64,000 bases of DNA from Paramecium tetraurelia (GCF_000165425.1 NW_001799019.1:65165-129164); one strand, 5' to 3'. Shown: positions 36,305-47,749, counted from the first letter of the stretch. A program made the numbers and translations. Notes: a model not told the origin generated them from the letters alone.

Positions 36305-38356
36305 ATGGAAAAGGATTTTATGAATTAGATTAAAAACTTATAATAGAATATCAATATACAAGAGGCTATTTCAACTATTACAGAATTTACCATAATCGGA
36401 GACAAAAATAATTAGGACCTATTTGAGTATGAATTTCAAGATTTGTTAGCTTGTTCATTGAAGAGAAAGTAATTGATGATTTCCTTAGGATTCTAAAAAA
36501 AACAACCGAAGCAGATATTATAATCAAAATATTGTCATCTGTTTCCATGTTATTGTAACTAAAATCAATTTAATATGGTATAGTACTAATATCAATAATA
36601 ACCTAATTGTTCTCCTTTCCTTACCCTAATTAAACGAATTCATCATATTCGATTATAATTTGAAAAAGGAAGAGATCCCAGATTACTACATCAATTTTAT
36701 TAAAATTATCTCAAATAAGCTAAATGCTGGTAATATTTAATTATTCTTCAACTCTGTAAGCATATATCATTTAACACTTATAGAAATATTGCTAGTTCCC
36801 ATTATTGCTTTACTCATAAAACTTCTACAATTCACCAGATAACTTAACACGAATATATACAAGACATTTGCTATTACACATTTTGTAAATTACTTAGGAA
36901 TCAAAACTAAGTCCAATCCTAGTAAAGTACTTGCAATCTTATCCCTTTTTATAAGTTCTGGCAAATCATATGCAATTCATGAGGGAATTGTTTGCAAAAA
37001 CCAAAGAAAAACATGATAATTTTGAAGAAGAACTTGGTCTTATGGATCATTTCTTTAAAGATCTCTCTCAAATAGTTCCTCAATTGAAATAAGTAACAGC
37101 ATCCTTATTTTAAGATTTTAGATAATCTAATAATGCAGATCATAATTTTACCGTAATATAAGGAAATAACAAACATAAAAGATGATTAGAAAACTTAATG
37201 TTTTAACACCATCTTGCACTTTTTATAAAATGATATTTATGTTAGTGAAAGATTGTAAGTTGGAATATTTTCATTGATTTTTTTGCACGAAATACCAGAA
37301 TTTCAAATATTTGAAATAGAATTAAATTATTTACCAGTTTAGGATCCTGAAATAAGAGAAATTTGCCTAAATTTCTTTAAAAATTCCTCAAACATCTAAG
37401 AATCACGCTTTATGGTATTGGAAAAATTAAATTATACTTTATCCTTAATTCCATATTTATCAAGTTATTATTCAAAGAGTAATCCAAAATACTTATTATT
37501 TGAAGAATTATTGAAAAATGATGTTGTTTCTATTTTATTAATGTCTAACAATCTTTAATATTATAAATAGTAGGTGTATAATTTATATAACATTTATACT
37601 TTTTTGGATTGTTTGAATGAAGGTCATTATTTATAGGTTTTGGATATTATGCTTGTTTTGATAATGAACAAACATATCTTTTAGATGACTTCACTCCAAA
37701 AAGTGAGTTTTCTTATTAATTTAATTAACATTATGATAAATGAATCAGAGAACAAAATAAATACGATTGAAAATTGCAAGAAAAGTATTTAAATTGTAAA
37801 GGAACTAATTTCAAATTATGAGAAGAGATTTATGATTGCATTTATGAGATGCAATGTTTTAAAAAAAATAGAAATTCACTTTATCAATTCAGAATCCCTT
37901 TATTATAAATATTTTTTTAAGATTTAATAATGCGTAGAAGATGAGAATATAGAAGTATTTAAAAAAAAACCAGAAACACATTAAATAATCAGATTTTTTA
38001 TGTTTTTAAATGTGATTTTAGAATAGGGGTGGCTAGCAAATCCATTTAAGAAGATTAATTATAATTTAACCTTTGAACCGAAGTCATTTAAAAATGGATA
38101 GATTAAACTAATTAATTGTTAAGCTATAATAGAAAATAACACTTATGAATTAGAAGAATTAGAAGTAATGTATGATTAAGAGCAGAAAAAGGTGATAATT
38201 GTAAATTTAATTAATGAAAATGAAAATTACAAGGTTGAATTCGAGGAAGCAGTTGAATAGGAAGAATTTTTAGTAGAATTCTAGATGAGGCAAAAGTATT
38301 AAGAATAACACTTTGTTCCAGAAACTCTACGACAATTGAATAAATTATACTTATGA
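36305..38356 (+). CDS. CLEC16A/GOP-1/Ema-like FPL-domain protein
   Basis: Introns 36427-36449, 36555-36583, 36756-36783 and 37153-37189 (37 nt, long for this genome) give 644 codons exactly. The FPL domain is clear: FTIIGDKNNQDLFDLFIEEK, LNEFIIFDYNLKKEEIPDYY, INFIKIISNKLNAGNIQLFF, then RIYTRHLLLHIL. The C-terminal half is helical, with MRCNVLKKIEIHF and an acidic end. CLEC16A, worm GOP-1 and fly Ema promote Rab2 activation, endosome maturation and mitophagy. Animal C-terminal extensions are absent. Function is inferred from family. Confidence 0.85.
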
Positions 38357-38689
38357 ATTTATATAATTTATTATTTTAAATAATAAAATAATTTTTAATT
38401 ATGATGATTTCAACAATATTAAGCTAATATGATCATTTTATGATTATAGATATTGGAGCTGATCTGATATGGTATATTAAATTAAATAAATGATGAATTT
38501 GATTATTTTAATTGCTGATGCAAAAAATGATTACAAATTTATTGGAGTTGTTTGATAATATTTAAAATACACAAACCCATATTTTAATTTAAACTATTAT
38601 AGTAAATTATAAAGCATTAAATGTCTTTATATTTACATATTAAATTATCAAACATAGCTCTGTTTCTTAAGGATATTAATTATATATAT
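38357..38689. other. Intergenic leader of the snoRNA cluster
   Basis: AT-rich, ends in a (TA)n tract (38681-38693) just before the first C box. It probably contains the promoter of the snoRNA transcript; no sharp motif. Confidence 0.4.
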
Positions 38690-38785
38690 ATATAATGATG
38701 AAACGATGACGAGTATGAAGGAATCGATAGACATCCATCTATTATTCCTGCATCAATGATTATTTGAGGCATTTGTCTGAACAAT
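38690..38785 (+). ncRNA. Box C/D snoRNA 1
   Basis: C box ATGATGA (38695-38701) and D box CTGA (38777-38780), flanked by complementary TA-rich ends. An internal C'-like AATGATTA is present near 38756. The guide before the D box, TGAGGCATTTG, is antisense to the conserved LSU rRNA segment around CAAATGCCTC (recalled), suggesting a 2'-O-methylation guide. Confidence 0.75.
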
Positions 38786-38797
38786 ATAGAAAAATAT

Positions 38798-38862
38798 GAA
38801 TTAATGAAGATATAAATGCCGCCCCAGTCTTAACGACTCTGATGATACGGCTCATGACAGAT
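38798..38862 (+). ncRNA. Box C/D snoRNA 2 (less certain limits)
   Basis: A variant C box ATGAAGA (38804-38810) is followed by GCCGCCCCAGTC, antisense to the conserved LSU segment GACTGGGGCGG (recalled). An overlapping CTGA/TGATGAT (38839-38846) looks like D'/C'. The final D box would be a variant CAGA near 38859. Boxes are atypical, so the ends are approximate. Confidence 0.45.
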
Positions 38863-38879
38863 TTATTATTATAGTTATA

Positions 38880-38952
38880 TTAAAGTGATGTAAAAATATT
38901 TGCTACTCTTGAAATAGCATGATGAGACAACCACCAAGATCTCTGATTCACA
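38880..38952 (+). ncRNA. Box C/D snoRNA 3
   Basis: C box GTGATGT (38885-38891), internal C' ATGATGA near 38929, D box CTGA (38943-38946). The guide CCACCAAGATCT, directly before D, is antisense to the conserved LSU segment AGATCTTGGTGG (recalled). The fifth base from D would target the C in that segment. Confidence 0.8.
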
Positions 38953-38973
38953 ATAAAATTATATATATATATA

Positions 38974-39038
38974 CAAAGTGATGATTTTGTAGTCCATGAT
39001 TAATCATGATTTCAATCTTTCGCTCCTATCTGATACAC
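38974..39038 (+). ncRNA. Box C/D snoRNA 4
   Basis: Perfect C box GTGATGA (38978-38984) and D box CTGA (39030-39033). The guide TCTTTCGCTCCTAT before D is antisense to an LSU segment of the type ATAGGRGCGAAAGA (recalled). Preceded by a (TA)n spacer. Confidence 0.82.
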
Positions 39039-39057
39039 ATAAATTAAAATTATATAA

Positions 39058-39130
39058 ATATAATGATGACTATTAAGTACTAGAGTCTATGACTTCAATA
39101 TGAACTACAACCCTTGGCTGTCTGAAATTA
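39058..39130 (+). ncRNA. Box C/D snoRNA 5
   Basis: C box ATGATGA (39063-39069) and D box CTGA (39122-39125). The guide CCCTTGGCTGT before D is antisense to the conserved LSU segment ACAGCCAAGGG (recalled). Followed by a (TA)n spacer. Confidence 0.85.
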
Positions 39131-39146
39131 AAAAACTATATATATA

Positions 39147-39217
39147 TATATATGATGATAACTGACACCTCTTGATTGAGCCTATTGGCATTGATCGGAA
39201 TTCACCGTCTGAACTCT
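39147..39217 (+). ncRNA. Box C/D snoRNA 6
   Basis: C box ATGATGA (39152-39158), an early CTGA (39162-39165) and D box CTGA (39209-39212). The guide before D is CGGAATTCACCGT; I cannot match it to a known rRNA site. Last member of the cluster. Confidence 0.75.
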
Positions 39218-39550
39218 TTTTTGCAAAGTGTTTTATTTAGATTGTTAAAAGCATGTAAGAACGATAGTAGGAGCAACTTACACTAAATTTGATTGATTCA
39301 AGAAAGGGGAGTATATAGATAATTGCTATAATATCGCTTTGAAAGATCTGATATTTATTATTAAATTTCATAAATCTTTATTTAATACAGAGCCGAACTC
39401 CAGTTATTTAAGTGCGCAGACATCGTTTTGAATAGTTTTAATATAAAATGTAAGTTGAAACAACATAAGACATAGATGAAATAAAATAATTTGATTAAAG
39501 TATTGAATCAAAATATAGACATTTGATCAGACAGATTAGAATAATTGTGT
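39218..39550. other. Gap after the snoRNA cluster
   Basis: No clear C/D boxes or exons. It could hold a further non-coding RNA or the transcript 3' end, but I see no supporting motif. Confidence 0.35.
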
Positions 39551-39796
39551 TCAGAATGTGGAACAGCAGGTTTTTGCTGATTCCTCAGTTAACTAATTAT
39601 ATCGTTTCCAATTTTCAACAACATGTATATCTGCAATCGTCTTTCCTTTTTAACATTCATCTCTAAAAACCACTCTGTGGACTTTCGTTTTCTTCAGTAT
39701 TGGTATGTTAAATTTGTCTAATCTAATTTATACTTTGTTTGCTGCAGTGGGTTCTGAATTGTAAGTATCATCTTGATTATTTAGTTTAGATTACAT
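39551..39796 (-). CDS. Small protein with C-terminal CaaX box
   Basis: Uninterrupted 81-codon frame. Globular middle: KVQIRLDKFNIPILKKTKVHRVVFRDE, then TIADIHVVENWKRYNQLTEE. It ends KTCCSTF, so the last four residues C-S-T-F form a CaaX motif; terminal Phe favours geranylgeranylation. The preceding Cys could be palmitoylated. The size and beta-rich middle are compatible with a ubiquitin-like fold, but no Ubl signature is certain. It may be a membrane-anchored adaptor. The segment was not assignable to any family from memory. Confidence 0.6.
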
Positions 39797-39844
39797 TAAA
39801 AAATAAAATAAAATATGTATATTATAAACAATGTGCAAGAATAA

Positions 39845-40532
39845 ATGATAAATAGTTATAGGAAGTGGTAGGGCTTTGTGACTGAGAAGCATTCATTGAA
39901 AAATCTATATGCGAAGGCCAAAGTGGATATCACTTAAATTGCAAAACAAATAATCTTCACCATTCTAATAGCATAAATTTAAATAGAAACCAATCAAAGT
40001 TGTCCCATTTGTTTGAACGAGGATATTGTTTCCTCTGGAGTACAATCTGAATAATGTAAACATACATTTTGCATTGCGTGCATCAATATCTATTGGCAAC
40101 ATAATCAAAAAAAATAGTTAAAATGCCCTTGCTGCAGAGCCAAAATTAGCACTTTCGCTAAATCAAAAAAATTATAAAATGAATTTTAATAAGAATGTGA
40201 CTAATTTATATTGGAATACAGAATTCGATGCACAGTCTTAAAATATTATCTCATTTATGTAAATATTATCCAACATAACTTAGCCATTTTAGATTATCGT
40301 TAATGTCTACAAACATTTAGGTTAACTATTTAATCTAAGTAAAATTTTACTAAAATTGTCAATTTAATTGCAACTTGTACTATGTTTTATTTTGTGCATT
40401 TATGTGTTGTCGCCTATTGACTTATTCCCAGAAGCAATATTTGGAGTGCTAGGATTGGTAGATGATCTCTTGTGCATAATATTTATAGTTTGGATAATAA
40501 TTACTCAAATTATGATTAGAATTTTTTTTTGA
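39845..40532 (+). CDS. RNF170-like RING + DUF1232 membrane E3 ligase
   Basis: 222 codons with one very short intron (40321-40339, 19 nt). The RING domain reads CPICLNEDI, CKHTFCIACI, CPCCRAK. The C-terminal half is a DUF1232 membrane region, LCFILCIYVLSPIDLFPEAI, FGVLGLVDDLL and a last membrane helix. The layout matches RNF170, an ER ubiquitin ligase that degrades IP3 receptors in animals. A first membrane segment precedes the RING (IIFTILIA). A function in Ca2+-channel turnover is only an extrapolation. Confidence 0.85.
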
Positions 40533-40808
40533 TTCAAATAAATATAATTATTGATATAAAATTATGAGTTCCTCATTTCTCAATTGTAATAATATGCTTA
40601 GTAATTAATAGAATTTGAAGTCTTAAATTGGAATGGTCTTTTAAAATATATATATCCATTAGACATTAATGATTAATCAGTCTTTACAGATTGATTATTT
40701 TTTAACTAATAAAGTTTAAAGAGAATTCTAATTGATTGCTAATGAAATTGGGATTATAATGAAATGATTTTCACTATTTCTAGTAATTATTTTTACTGTT
40801 AATTAATT

Positions 40809-42221
40809 ATGAATTATCTAAACATTATTGAGTAATCTCAAATAGATAAATTGAAAACTTACTTGAGAAAAAAGATTTTATTTATTTGAATTAATGAATA
40901 GGAGCAAATAGTTGAAGAATTAAAAGACAAATATTTTAATTGAAAAACCAATTATAATTGCAAGTTGAAAGAAACAACGTCATTCAAATTGCGAATCAAA
41001 AAGAACTAGCATAATTAAAATAGAAGTATGAATCTAATCTTGGAATTGATAAATTTCCCTTAAGATAAGTTAAGGAACCTAATTAATTGAATGAAAGAGA
41101 TCAATTATAAATTAAAAGTTACTAAAAGATAAAGAATAATAGCCATTCAATAACACAAAAAGACCATACTATAAAAGAATTAAGATTTCAGAATGAATAA
41201 TTACATAAAAGTAAATAATAAATTATTGAAACCTTGACTCAAGAACTAGAAATAGAGAGAACTAACAGGAGAAAATTGCAGTAAGAAAATGATGATTTAG
41301 AATCAGCTTTGAGTAATATTATGGTGACGATGAAGATGAATTACTCAACAAATGTAAAAAGTGATGGTAAAATCATTAAAGATTAAGAGTTTATCACCTC
41401 TAAATCGATTGAATGAATACATCGAATTATTTGAAGACGAGAAGAATTAAAAGAAGAAGTTTATCTCAAAAATTAAATGATAAAACTGGAAATTACATAT
41501 TATTACTTGATATTTCAATTAATTTTGTTTATTTTACTTATTTGAATTCCTAAATCATAATTTAAACAAAATAATAAAAGTGGTATAGCGATAAAATATA
41601 TGAAGATAGAATTAAGAAATCTATAAGAGTAGATTAAGGAAGAGAAAGGAATGTAATCTAAGTAGTAAATGAAGATTAAGGATTTATATACTGATATTGA
41701 AGAAATGAAACATGAACTAAATATTTTGAGACAATCAGATAAGGATTGAAGAAAGAGCCAAGGAGGTTGAAGTCTGAGAGAAAAAGAAATTGAAAGAGAC
41801 ATGAAGCGGATTAAGTTACAGAGAGAGTTATATCTAAAGAAACCATCTGAGGATTAATTTATGACAATAAGGAAATACAAGTAAGTTGATTGAGGAAATT
41901 ACAAAATAATCGTTTTACTAACAAAACTGAAAGATTATGAACAAAATAATGAAAATTCTATAACTAATAATTATAAGAATGTAATTGAAATAAACAAGGT
42001 TATTCGAATAAGGACTAATAAAGAAATTGGACGAAAAAATAAATATTTAAAGATTAATCTTATGAGGGATATTATGATTTGCCTCAGATGCAGATTATCT
42101 AGGCAATCCTTATCAAACTGAACTTCAAATGGATAGGATCTATTAAAGATTAAGAGAAGATGTTATCAAGTAAAAGAATAGTTTAGACCCTGTTGAACAT
42201 AAATGTAATAAATTAAAATGA
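40809..42221 (+). pseudogene. Decayed coiled-coil gene
   Basis: Ordered coiled-coil segments lie in different frames: IIEQSQIDKLKTYLRKK, TGA, then EQEQIVEELKDKY; QLKNQLQLQVERNNVIQ to NIMVTMKMNYSTN; across a good 28-nt intron (41357-41384) to LSPLNRLNEYIELFEDEKN and a TGA at 41480. Then IELRNLQEQIKEEKG, KDLYTDIEEMKHELNI, several TGA and shifts, and a normal ending DADYLGNPYQTELQMDRI, PVEHKCNKLK at 42221. A 67-codon frame at 40564-40767 may be its N-terminus. The number of breaks points to a pseudogene. Confidence 0.55.
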
Positions 42222-42329
42222 CTTATATGATTTGTATTTTATTCCATATCAGTAATCTTCAGAACTCTAATCAGAATTAATTATCTGTTGCGTATATAAA
42301 AGCAGAAGCTTCATTTGATATTAATTTTA

Positions 42330-43127
42330 ATGGATTCTAGATAATCAAAAGTAATAGAGAAGATTGAAAAAGCTGGCTTACTCGAGAAGCATAACCAGCT
42401 AATTACTTAAGGATACACTAATCCCTGGTTCAATTATAAGCTCTTAAAAGAGCATGATGGAAATCTGGATTCAGTTATTGTTTTCTACAATGAACACAGA
42501 AAGAAAAAGGATGAATAGAATGCTAAGGCTTTGAAGATATTGGAAACTATGGGTTGGTTAAACAAACATCAAGAACTAGTTGAAAAGGGGTTTGCTCAAG
42601 TGAAAAAAAATTTAAAAGCTTTGCTCAGAACTGAAGGAGATGTAGCCAAAAGCATTGAGAAATTAAGTAACAAGAAGGAAGTTTAGACTGATTAACCAAT
42701 TGAATAAATTGTTGAGTAACATGGATTTAAAGTGTAATATGAAAAATTGAAGGAGATGGGATATGACAATGATAAGAGAATTGTTAGATTGTTATTGAAA
42801 TTCAATGGAAATTTGGAACCAATCATTGATAAGCTATTGAGTGGAAGAGAAGGCAGACACCATCATTGTAAGAAGAGAGAAGGAAAATGTGAAAAGAAAG
42901 ACAAAGACTCTTAAGAATTCTAGGAATTTAAATTGAAAAAGAAAGAATTCAAAAAGAAGCTTCAACAGCTGGAGTAGAGTGGAATTCATCGCCATAAGGC
43001 AGTGAAACTTTTGGCCATTTGGAATGGAGACGCTGATGCTGTCATCAAATGGGCCAATTAAGTTAAACCACAAAACAAGGCTGAAACATAAACTTTGTAA
43101 GAACAATAAGTTCCTGCATAAGAATGA
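42330..43127 (+). CDS. Protein with repeated UBA-like domains
   Basis: Single 265-codon frame. Four helical repeats share the UBA-like plan of a short motif, then an L-x3-N-G-[ND]-x2-x-V/I core: HDGNLDSVIVFYNEHRKK, LRTEGDVAKSIEKL, YEKLKEMGYDNDKRIVRLLLKFNGNLEPIIDKLLS, and HRHKAVKLLAIWNGDADAVIKWAN. The third is the clearest (M-G-Y-D-N and LLL-x2-NGNL). Between the third and fourth repeat lies a Lys/Cys/His patch (RHHHCKKREGKCEKK). Such repeats bind ubiquitin or act as dimer scaffolds. No other domain is present. Confidence 0.65.
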
Positions 43128-43258
43128 GTTTGAAAAAACTCAAAAGTAAGGGAGGGAGGGTCGGATATATGATATATATATATATAAGAACATATAAATA
43201 TTATACAATTATAAAAATATTTCTTAAAGGATCAAATAGAAAATGATATGAATGTATT

Positions 43259-44781
43259 TCAGATGAAATCCTCCATCAAAGCTTTGTTTTGATCTACTAA
43301 TTCACTTTTATCAAATTTAATTTGAGTCGAAGAATTAGAATGAGTTTCAATTTTGTGATATAACTAACTCTCATCTTGTTCTTTGGGTTTACTTTGGTTG
43401 AGTTTTAGTAAATCTGTTATTATTTATTGTTATTTTTGATTCAATTGTGATATGAGTTATTTATGATGATTGTTTAGAGGTTATCTTTTTAATATGCAAT
43501 CATCTAATAAGTAGAGAATCTATTTAGTTTCATTTTGGTGATCCATTCTTTATTGAAACTACGAAAGAAATATATCTTCACTCTTTGAATAAGTTTACCT
43601 CTTGTCATTTAATCTGATTCTATCCTCTTTGCTTAAATATTCTTTTAAAACCGACTGCTTGGTATTCTTGATGATCTAATTAGTGAAGTACTCGTCGTCT
43701 AACCCCTTTTGTTTGAAATCATTTAAATATTATGATCCGAGGAGAGCAACAATTTTCTCTAATTCGAAGTAATCTCTAAATTTCAAAACATGATCATAAA
43801 TAAAAATTAAACATTACACCTAAATAAATAGTGAAGTATACATTGACAAAATTGAAGAAAACATTGGATAGCATTTTTTCTGCATGTTTCTCCAAATATT
43901 TTCTATAATAAAGCAAATCAGTTGGTTCGATTAAATAATTGGTTTTTCCGATTTCTTAAAGAAAATCAATTTCAGCATCCTCCATCTTTTCATTTTTATC
44001 GAGAAATCTTCCTAAAGAAATTTCCTCTCTGAAAAAATTCAGGAAGTAGAAAACAAGGGGTTATGAATGAAAATACAATAGAAAATATACCATCTAAACT
44101 ATGTTCTAAAATTGAATACTAATAATTTACCTGAGTGCAATGGATATTTGGATATGAATATAACAAACATTGTAATACAGATTGTATAAATATTGCTGGC
44201 ATGTTTTCCATTAAATCTTTAGTCAAATAATAGTCGAATTCTTTCATAGAATAGTTATATTAACTGCGAACCTATTTTTATGGAATTATGAGAATACTTA
44301 ATTTATAATAGCTGGTATAGATTTCAACTCTTCAGTAGCAGCAGCTGATAAGTTTTTTTTGCTTTAGCCTAATATTGTGTAGTATTATTCAGTGAGATCC
44401 TGTTCTCGAACACTAAATAGAAAGTAACACATACTTTTGAAGACAATGTTTGAGCCATTGTTTAGTGATAAGGGAATTCTTATTAAAAGATAACTATTCT
44501 TTAACAATTATATCTTAAATATTGAGTTATTCATCTCTACAAATCTAACAACATCTATGCTAGGTTTTTAGATCATAATCAACAATCTTAGTTTTATTAT
44601 TAAAAAAATACAATGGCTTTAAATCTTCCACAGTCACAACACACTGCTCGCTGACATCTCTTGCATTGATGTTATTAGAGTAATCTTATATATAAGAGGA
44701 TGAATACAAGGAGAAATTCTTCTGGCAAATTTCGCATTTTTGATGCTTGGGTCTTGGCAATGTTTTTTTGATAGTGGCCAT
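43259..44781 (-). CDS. Hypothetical protein with N-terminal Cys pairs
   Basis: 475 codons after removing introns 44413-44434, 44272-44297, 44106-44130 and 43820-43841. The N-terminus begins HQKCEICQKNFSL and later HRCCQICRDE, so one zinc site is likely. The middle is helical and hydrophobic (ENMPAIFIQSVLQCLLYSYP, MVYFLLYFHSQPLVFYFLNF). The C-terminal third is soluble: DYFELEKIVALLGSQYL, DDEYFTNQIIKNTKQ, KEYLSKEDRIRLNDKR and a Q/N-rich coiled tail. I do not recognise the family. Confidence 0.6.
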
Positions 44782-44847
44782 TTTAAATTTTAATAAAATT
44801 ATATAAATGTATATATACAAGAAACATGATAATAATGAGTTTCATAT

Positions 44848-46063
44848 TCAATATTCATAAAATTGAGGGATAGGTTCTTGATCATAAAAAGAATTCTTTC
44901 TACTTAAATTAGGTGATTCTGCTATTAGAAAGTTCTCATCTATTTTGTGAAATGAAAAGGGATCACTATATATCATGAGTTGATTGTCCTACTTCTTCTC
45001 TTCATTCTCTTTTTTTAAATCCAATTTCTTAGTTATTGGATATTCCTCTTCAAAACTAACCTCCTCATCCTCATATTTAAAAGCATTCTTCTTCTCCTAC
45101 TTCTAATTATTAGCCACTGCATTCATTAATATTTAGATGATTTGAGTCTTAGACAATTATTCTATTTATTATTCGAAATTCGATTTGAGTATTTGTTATG
45201 GGAGTTAATCCAAAGCATTTTTTTCATTTTCAATGTATTTTTGGTGTTAGAATTCATTCTACATTTCATCATCATTTTCACTTGCTTACTTAATCATCAA
45301 CAGATTGTTATTTTAGATGTTTTTATGTTTTCCACTCTTATTGTTGTTCCCTTGTAATGATTATAGCACCCACTTCATTATTTATTCTTCAGAATTCTCA
45401 TTTTTATGCCTCTTTATCAATGTAATATGTACTTATTCTTCATCAGTTCTGTCCATAAATATTTATTTTCCTTCAAAATTTTCTCATTTTATTTAATAAG
45501 AATTTTCATTAATTTTTCAAGTTCTGACTATTTATTCTACATTCTGGACATTTGCTGAGATATCTATTAATAACTAAAATCTAGAACTTCTGGAATTTCC
45601 TAATTCCCATTTCTCACAATATCAGTTTTGATGAGAGTCAAGGAATTTTGTTCTTTCTAATCATTTGTCTTTCGTTTAATTTAGCTCAATAAATCTCTAC
45701 GCATATTTATAATTCTAACTTCTTTCCTCTTTAAAATAACTTATGTTTAAATTCATTTTCATTATTGTCGTGTCTTGTCTTGTGAAAGTCGTACATATTT
45801 AATTGTCGAACGAACGACGCAAAGTTGCTGTGTTTGAAAGATCTTGGTAGGATTACATCTGAAAACTCATTCACTTTTTTAACTATAAATGCATTTCCTT
45901 CCTCATTCCAACTAATCACATCTTAATTGCTGGGATTCTATGAATTGCACATCAATTTTACATCTATTATCTCATATGTCTTTAATAAAAATGCAGGAAT
46001 AGAATCCCCATTGTCCTTTTAAGACCTCGACCTCTTTTTCTTAACTATTTACTATTAATCCAT
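44848..46063 (-). CDS. Heat shock transcription factor (HSF)
   Basis: 389 codons after removing introns 45697-45719 (starts GTTAG) and 45410-45432 (ends GAG). The HSF DNA-binding domain spans about residues 17-110: [55 protein letters not shown] and HKLFQRGKKDLLSQIKRK. A coiled-coil trimerisation region follows ([26 protein letters not shown]). The C-terminus is Q/N-rich and acidic, consistent with an activation domain. It binds heat shock elements as a trimer in the nucleus. Confidence 0.92.
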
Positions 46064-46244
46064 TAAATCAATTTACATAAACTTAATAATACTTATACAA
46101 ACATAATTGCTCAATGCATTAAATTCTAATACGGACTTACATAAGACATTCCCAAGTATTAAATAAACAATATATTTTTATGTGTGTTTACAATCACTTA
46201 TAATATACTATTAATTTAAGGTAAATAACTATTAATATTTAATT

Positions 46245-46818
46245 ATGATAAAGCAAAATAAAGAAGGGGAACCAATTTTCATCCCGCCAACCAAAATTTT
46301 ACAAGAGTTAAAGTATTTGCACAAAGAATTGCCAGCATTTTGTTATTCTTGGGCTTGGGAAGCCAGATGTGTTTGTGCATTTGAAAAAGGAGAATTCATT
46401 GAAGCAATAAAAGAGTTGAAAGTAGTTTTTGTTTGATAATCCAAGTAAATTGGTTGCTAAAAGAGATGTGAAGTGTATGCAAAAAAACCAATTCTCATTG
46501 GCAAAAGGTTATTTAATGTAAGATTAATTTCATATGGGGCATCATCTCCAAAAAAAATGTTTTTTGGACCAAACCATTTAGCTCATGCATTTGATAAGTT
46601 GATGTTTGATTATGTCTATATATTTTTGGAGACCCCTCAGAAAACAGCTAAAAAAATATAGTTACTTATATAAAAAGCAGAAAATGCATAAAATAATAGG
46701 TATTCCTTATTTAAATGTAAGACAAATTGCAAGTTTTAAGGAGAGTTACAAATTATTACTGGGAAAGGAATATGAAGTATAGAATATGGAGGAAGAATAG
46801 AGTGAAGAACAAGATTGA
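46245..46818 (+). pseudogene. Frame-broken TPR-like gene
   Basis: Coding-like pieces: MIKQNKEGEPIFIPPTKIL, FCYSWAWEARCVCAFEKGEFIEAIKEL; then one frame over LFDNPSKLVAKRDVKCMQKNQ and SLAKGYLMQ; then another frame with KAENAQNN; finally SFKESYKLLLGKEYEVQNMEEEQSEEQD to TGA. At least three frame changes without usable introns. The A-E-F-I-E-A-I-K-E-L style suggests a TPR or helical-repeat protein. Assembly errors alone would have to be unusually dense. Confidence 0.45.
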
Positions 46819-47112
46819 TGCATTATCATAATATTAATTTTGTTTGTGATATGATATTGATTCAAATTTATATAAAATTTTTGTATCAGTTTTTTTTTTC
46901 ACTCTTTCAATTTTATTTGCTATCTTTGATAAGAATAATTGATTTAAAAATTAATCAAATACTCTTCTTAGACAAAATTTAAATATATGGATTACTATTT
47001 GTAATTAAATCTAAGATAGATTGAAAAGGCATTTTGATATTAATTAAATTTAAGTTAGATTATTTACATGTCATAATTAAGATAATTGATTCATATAAAG
47101 GAACAATACATA

Positions 47113-47658
47113 TCAAATCATTTATAAGTTGATTTAAAAATTAATGATGATCCAATAATGCTTTTTGGAGTTACTGGGTTTGTCTTAAACTTTCTCTATT
47201 TTTAATTTACATAATAATGATACTTTAATTTATCTCAGTTTGATCAATGATTTAAAATTTTGGATAATCACTTTTTTTTCAAATCCATGTCCTCTCCCAC
47301 TTAAAATATCACAATATTTTTATTATTCGGATGGTATTTTAGTAGTATTCGAAATACTACTTTTTGGATTTATTATTTTTTATCTCTCAGATTCTAAATA
47401 GTTTTCTTCATTGACATCCTATTGTATTCTTCTTGTGCTTCCTATTGTACTAGTAAAGGAATTGCGTTTGGTTGTTTTAGTCTTAAAATTCACTTAAACT
47501 TAGGCCCTTGATTCAATGTCAGTTCTCAACGATATCTTTTTTTGAGAAAATTCAATGCTCAATTTGCTTTTGTAGTTTTATTAAAATAAAGGGGAATCAT
47601 TAAAAGAAAATTTAGATCTTTTGGGTATTTAAGTTATTGAATGTATTAATTCAATCAT
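47113..47658 (-). CDS. Basic hypothetical protein
   Basis: Uninterrupted 181-codon frame from ATG 47658. Ser/Lys/Thr-rich: FNDSPLFQQN, KISLRTDIESRAQVQVNFK, FTSTIGSTRRIQQDVNEENYLESERQK and SGRGHGFEKKVII. The last 50 residues are AT-rich and may not be translated if an intron is missed. No domain known. It lies in a stretch otherwise lacking genes. Confidence 0.45.
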
Positions 47659-47749
47659 AGTGTGAATTTAATTGGAGTAATAATCTGAGGCTTTTAAGTA
47701 AAGTTTGATGAAAGTAGATCCAGCTTATAAAAATTAATTCAAAGCATCT

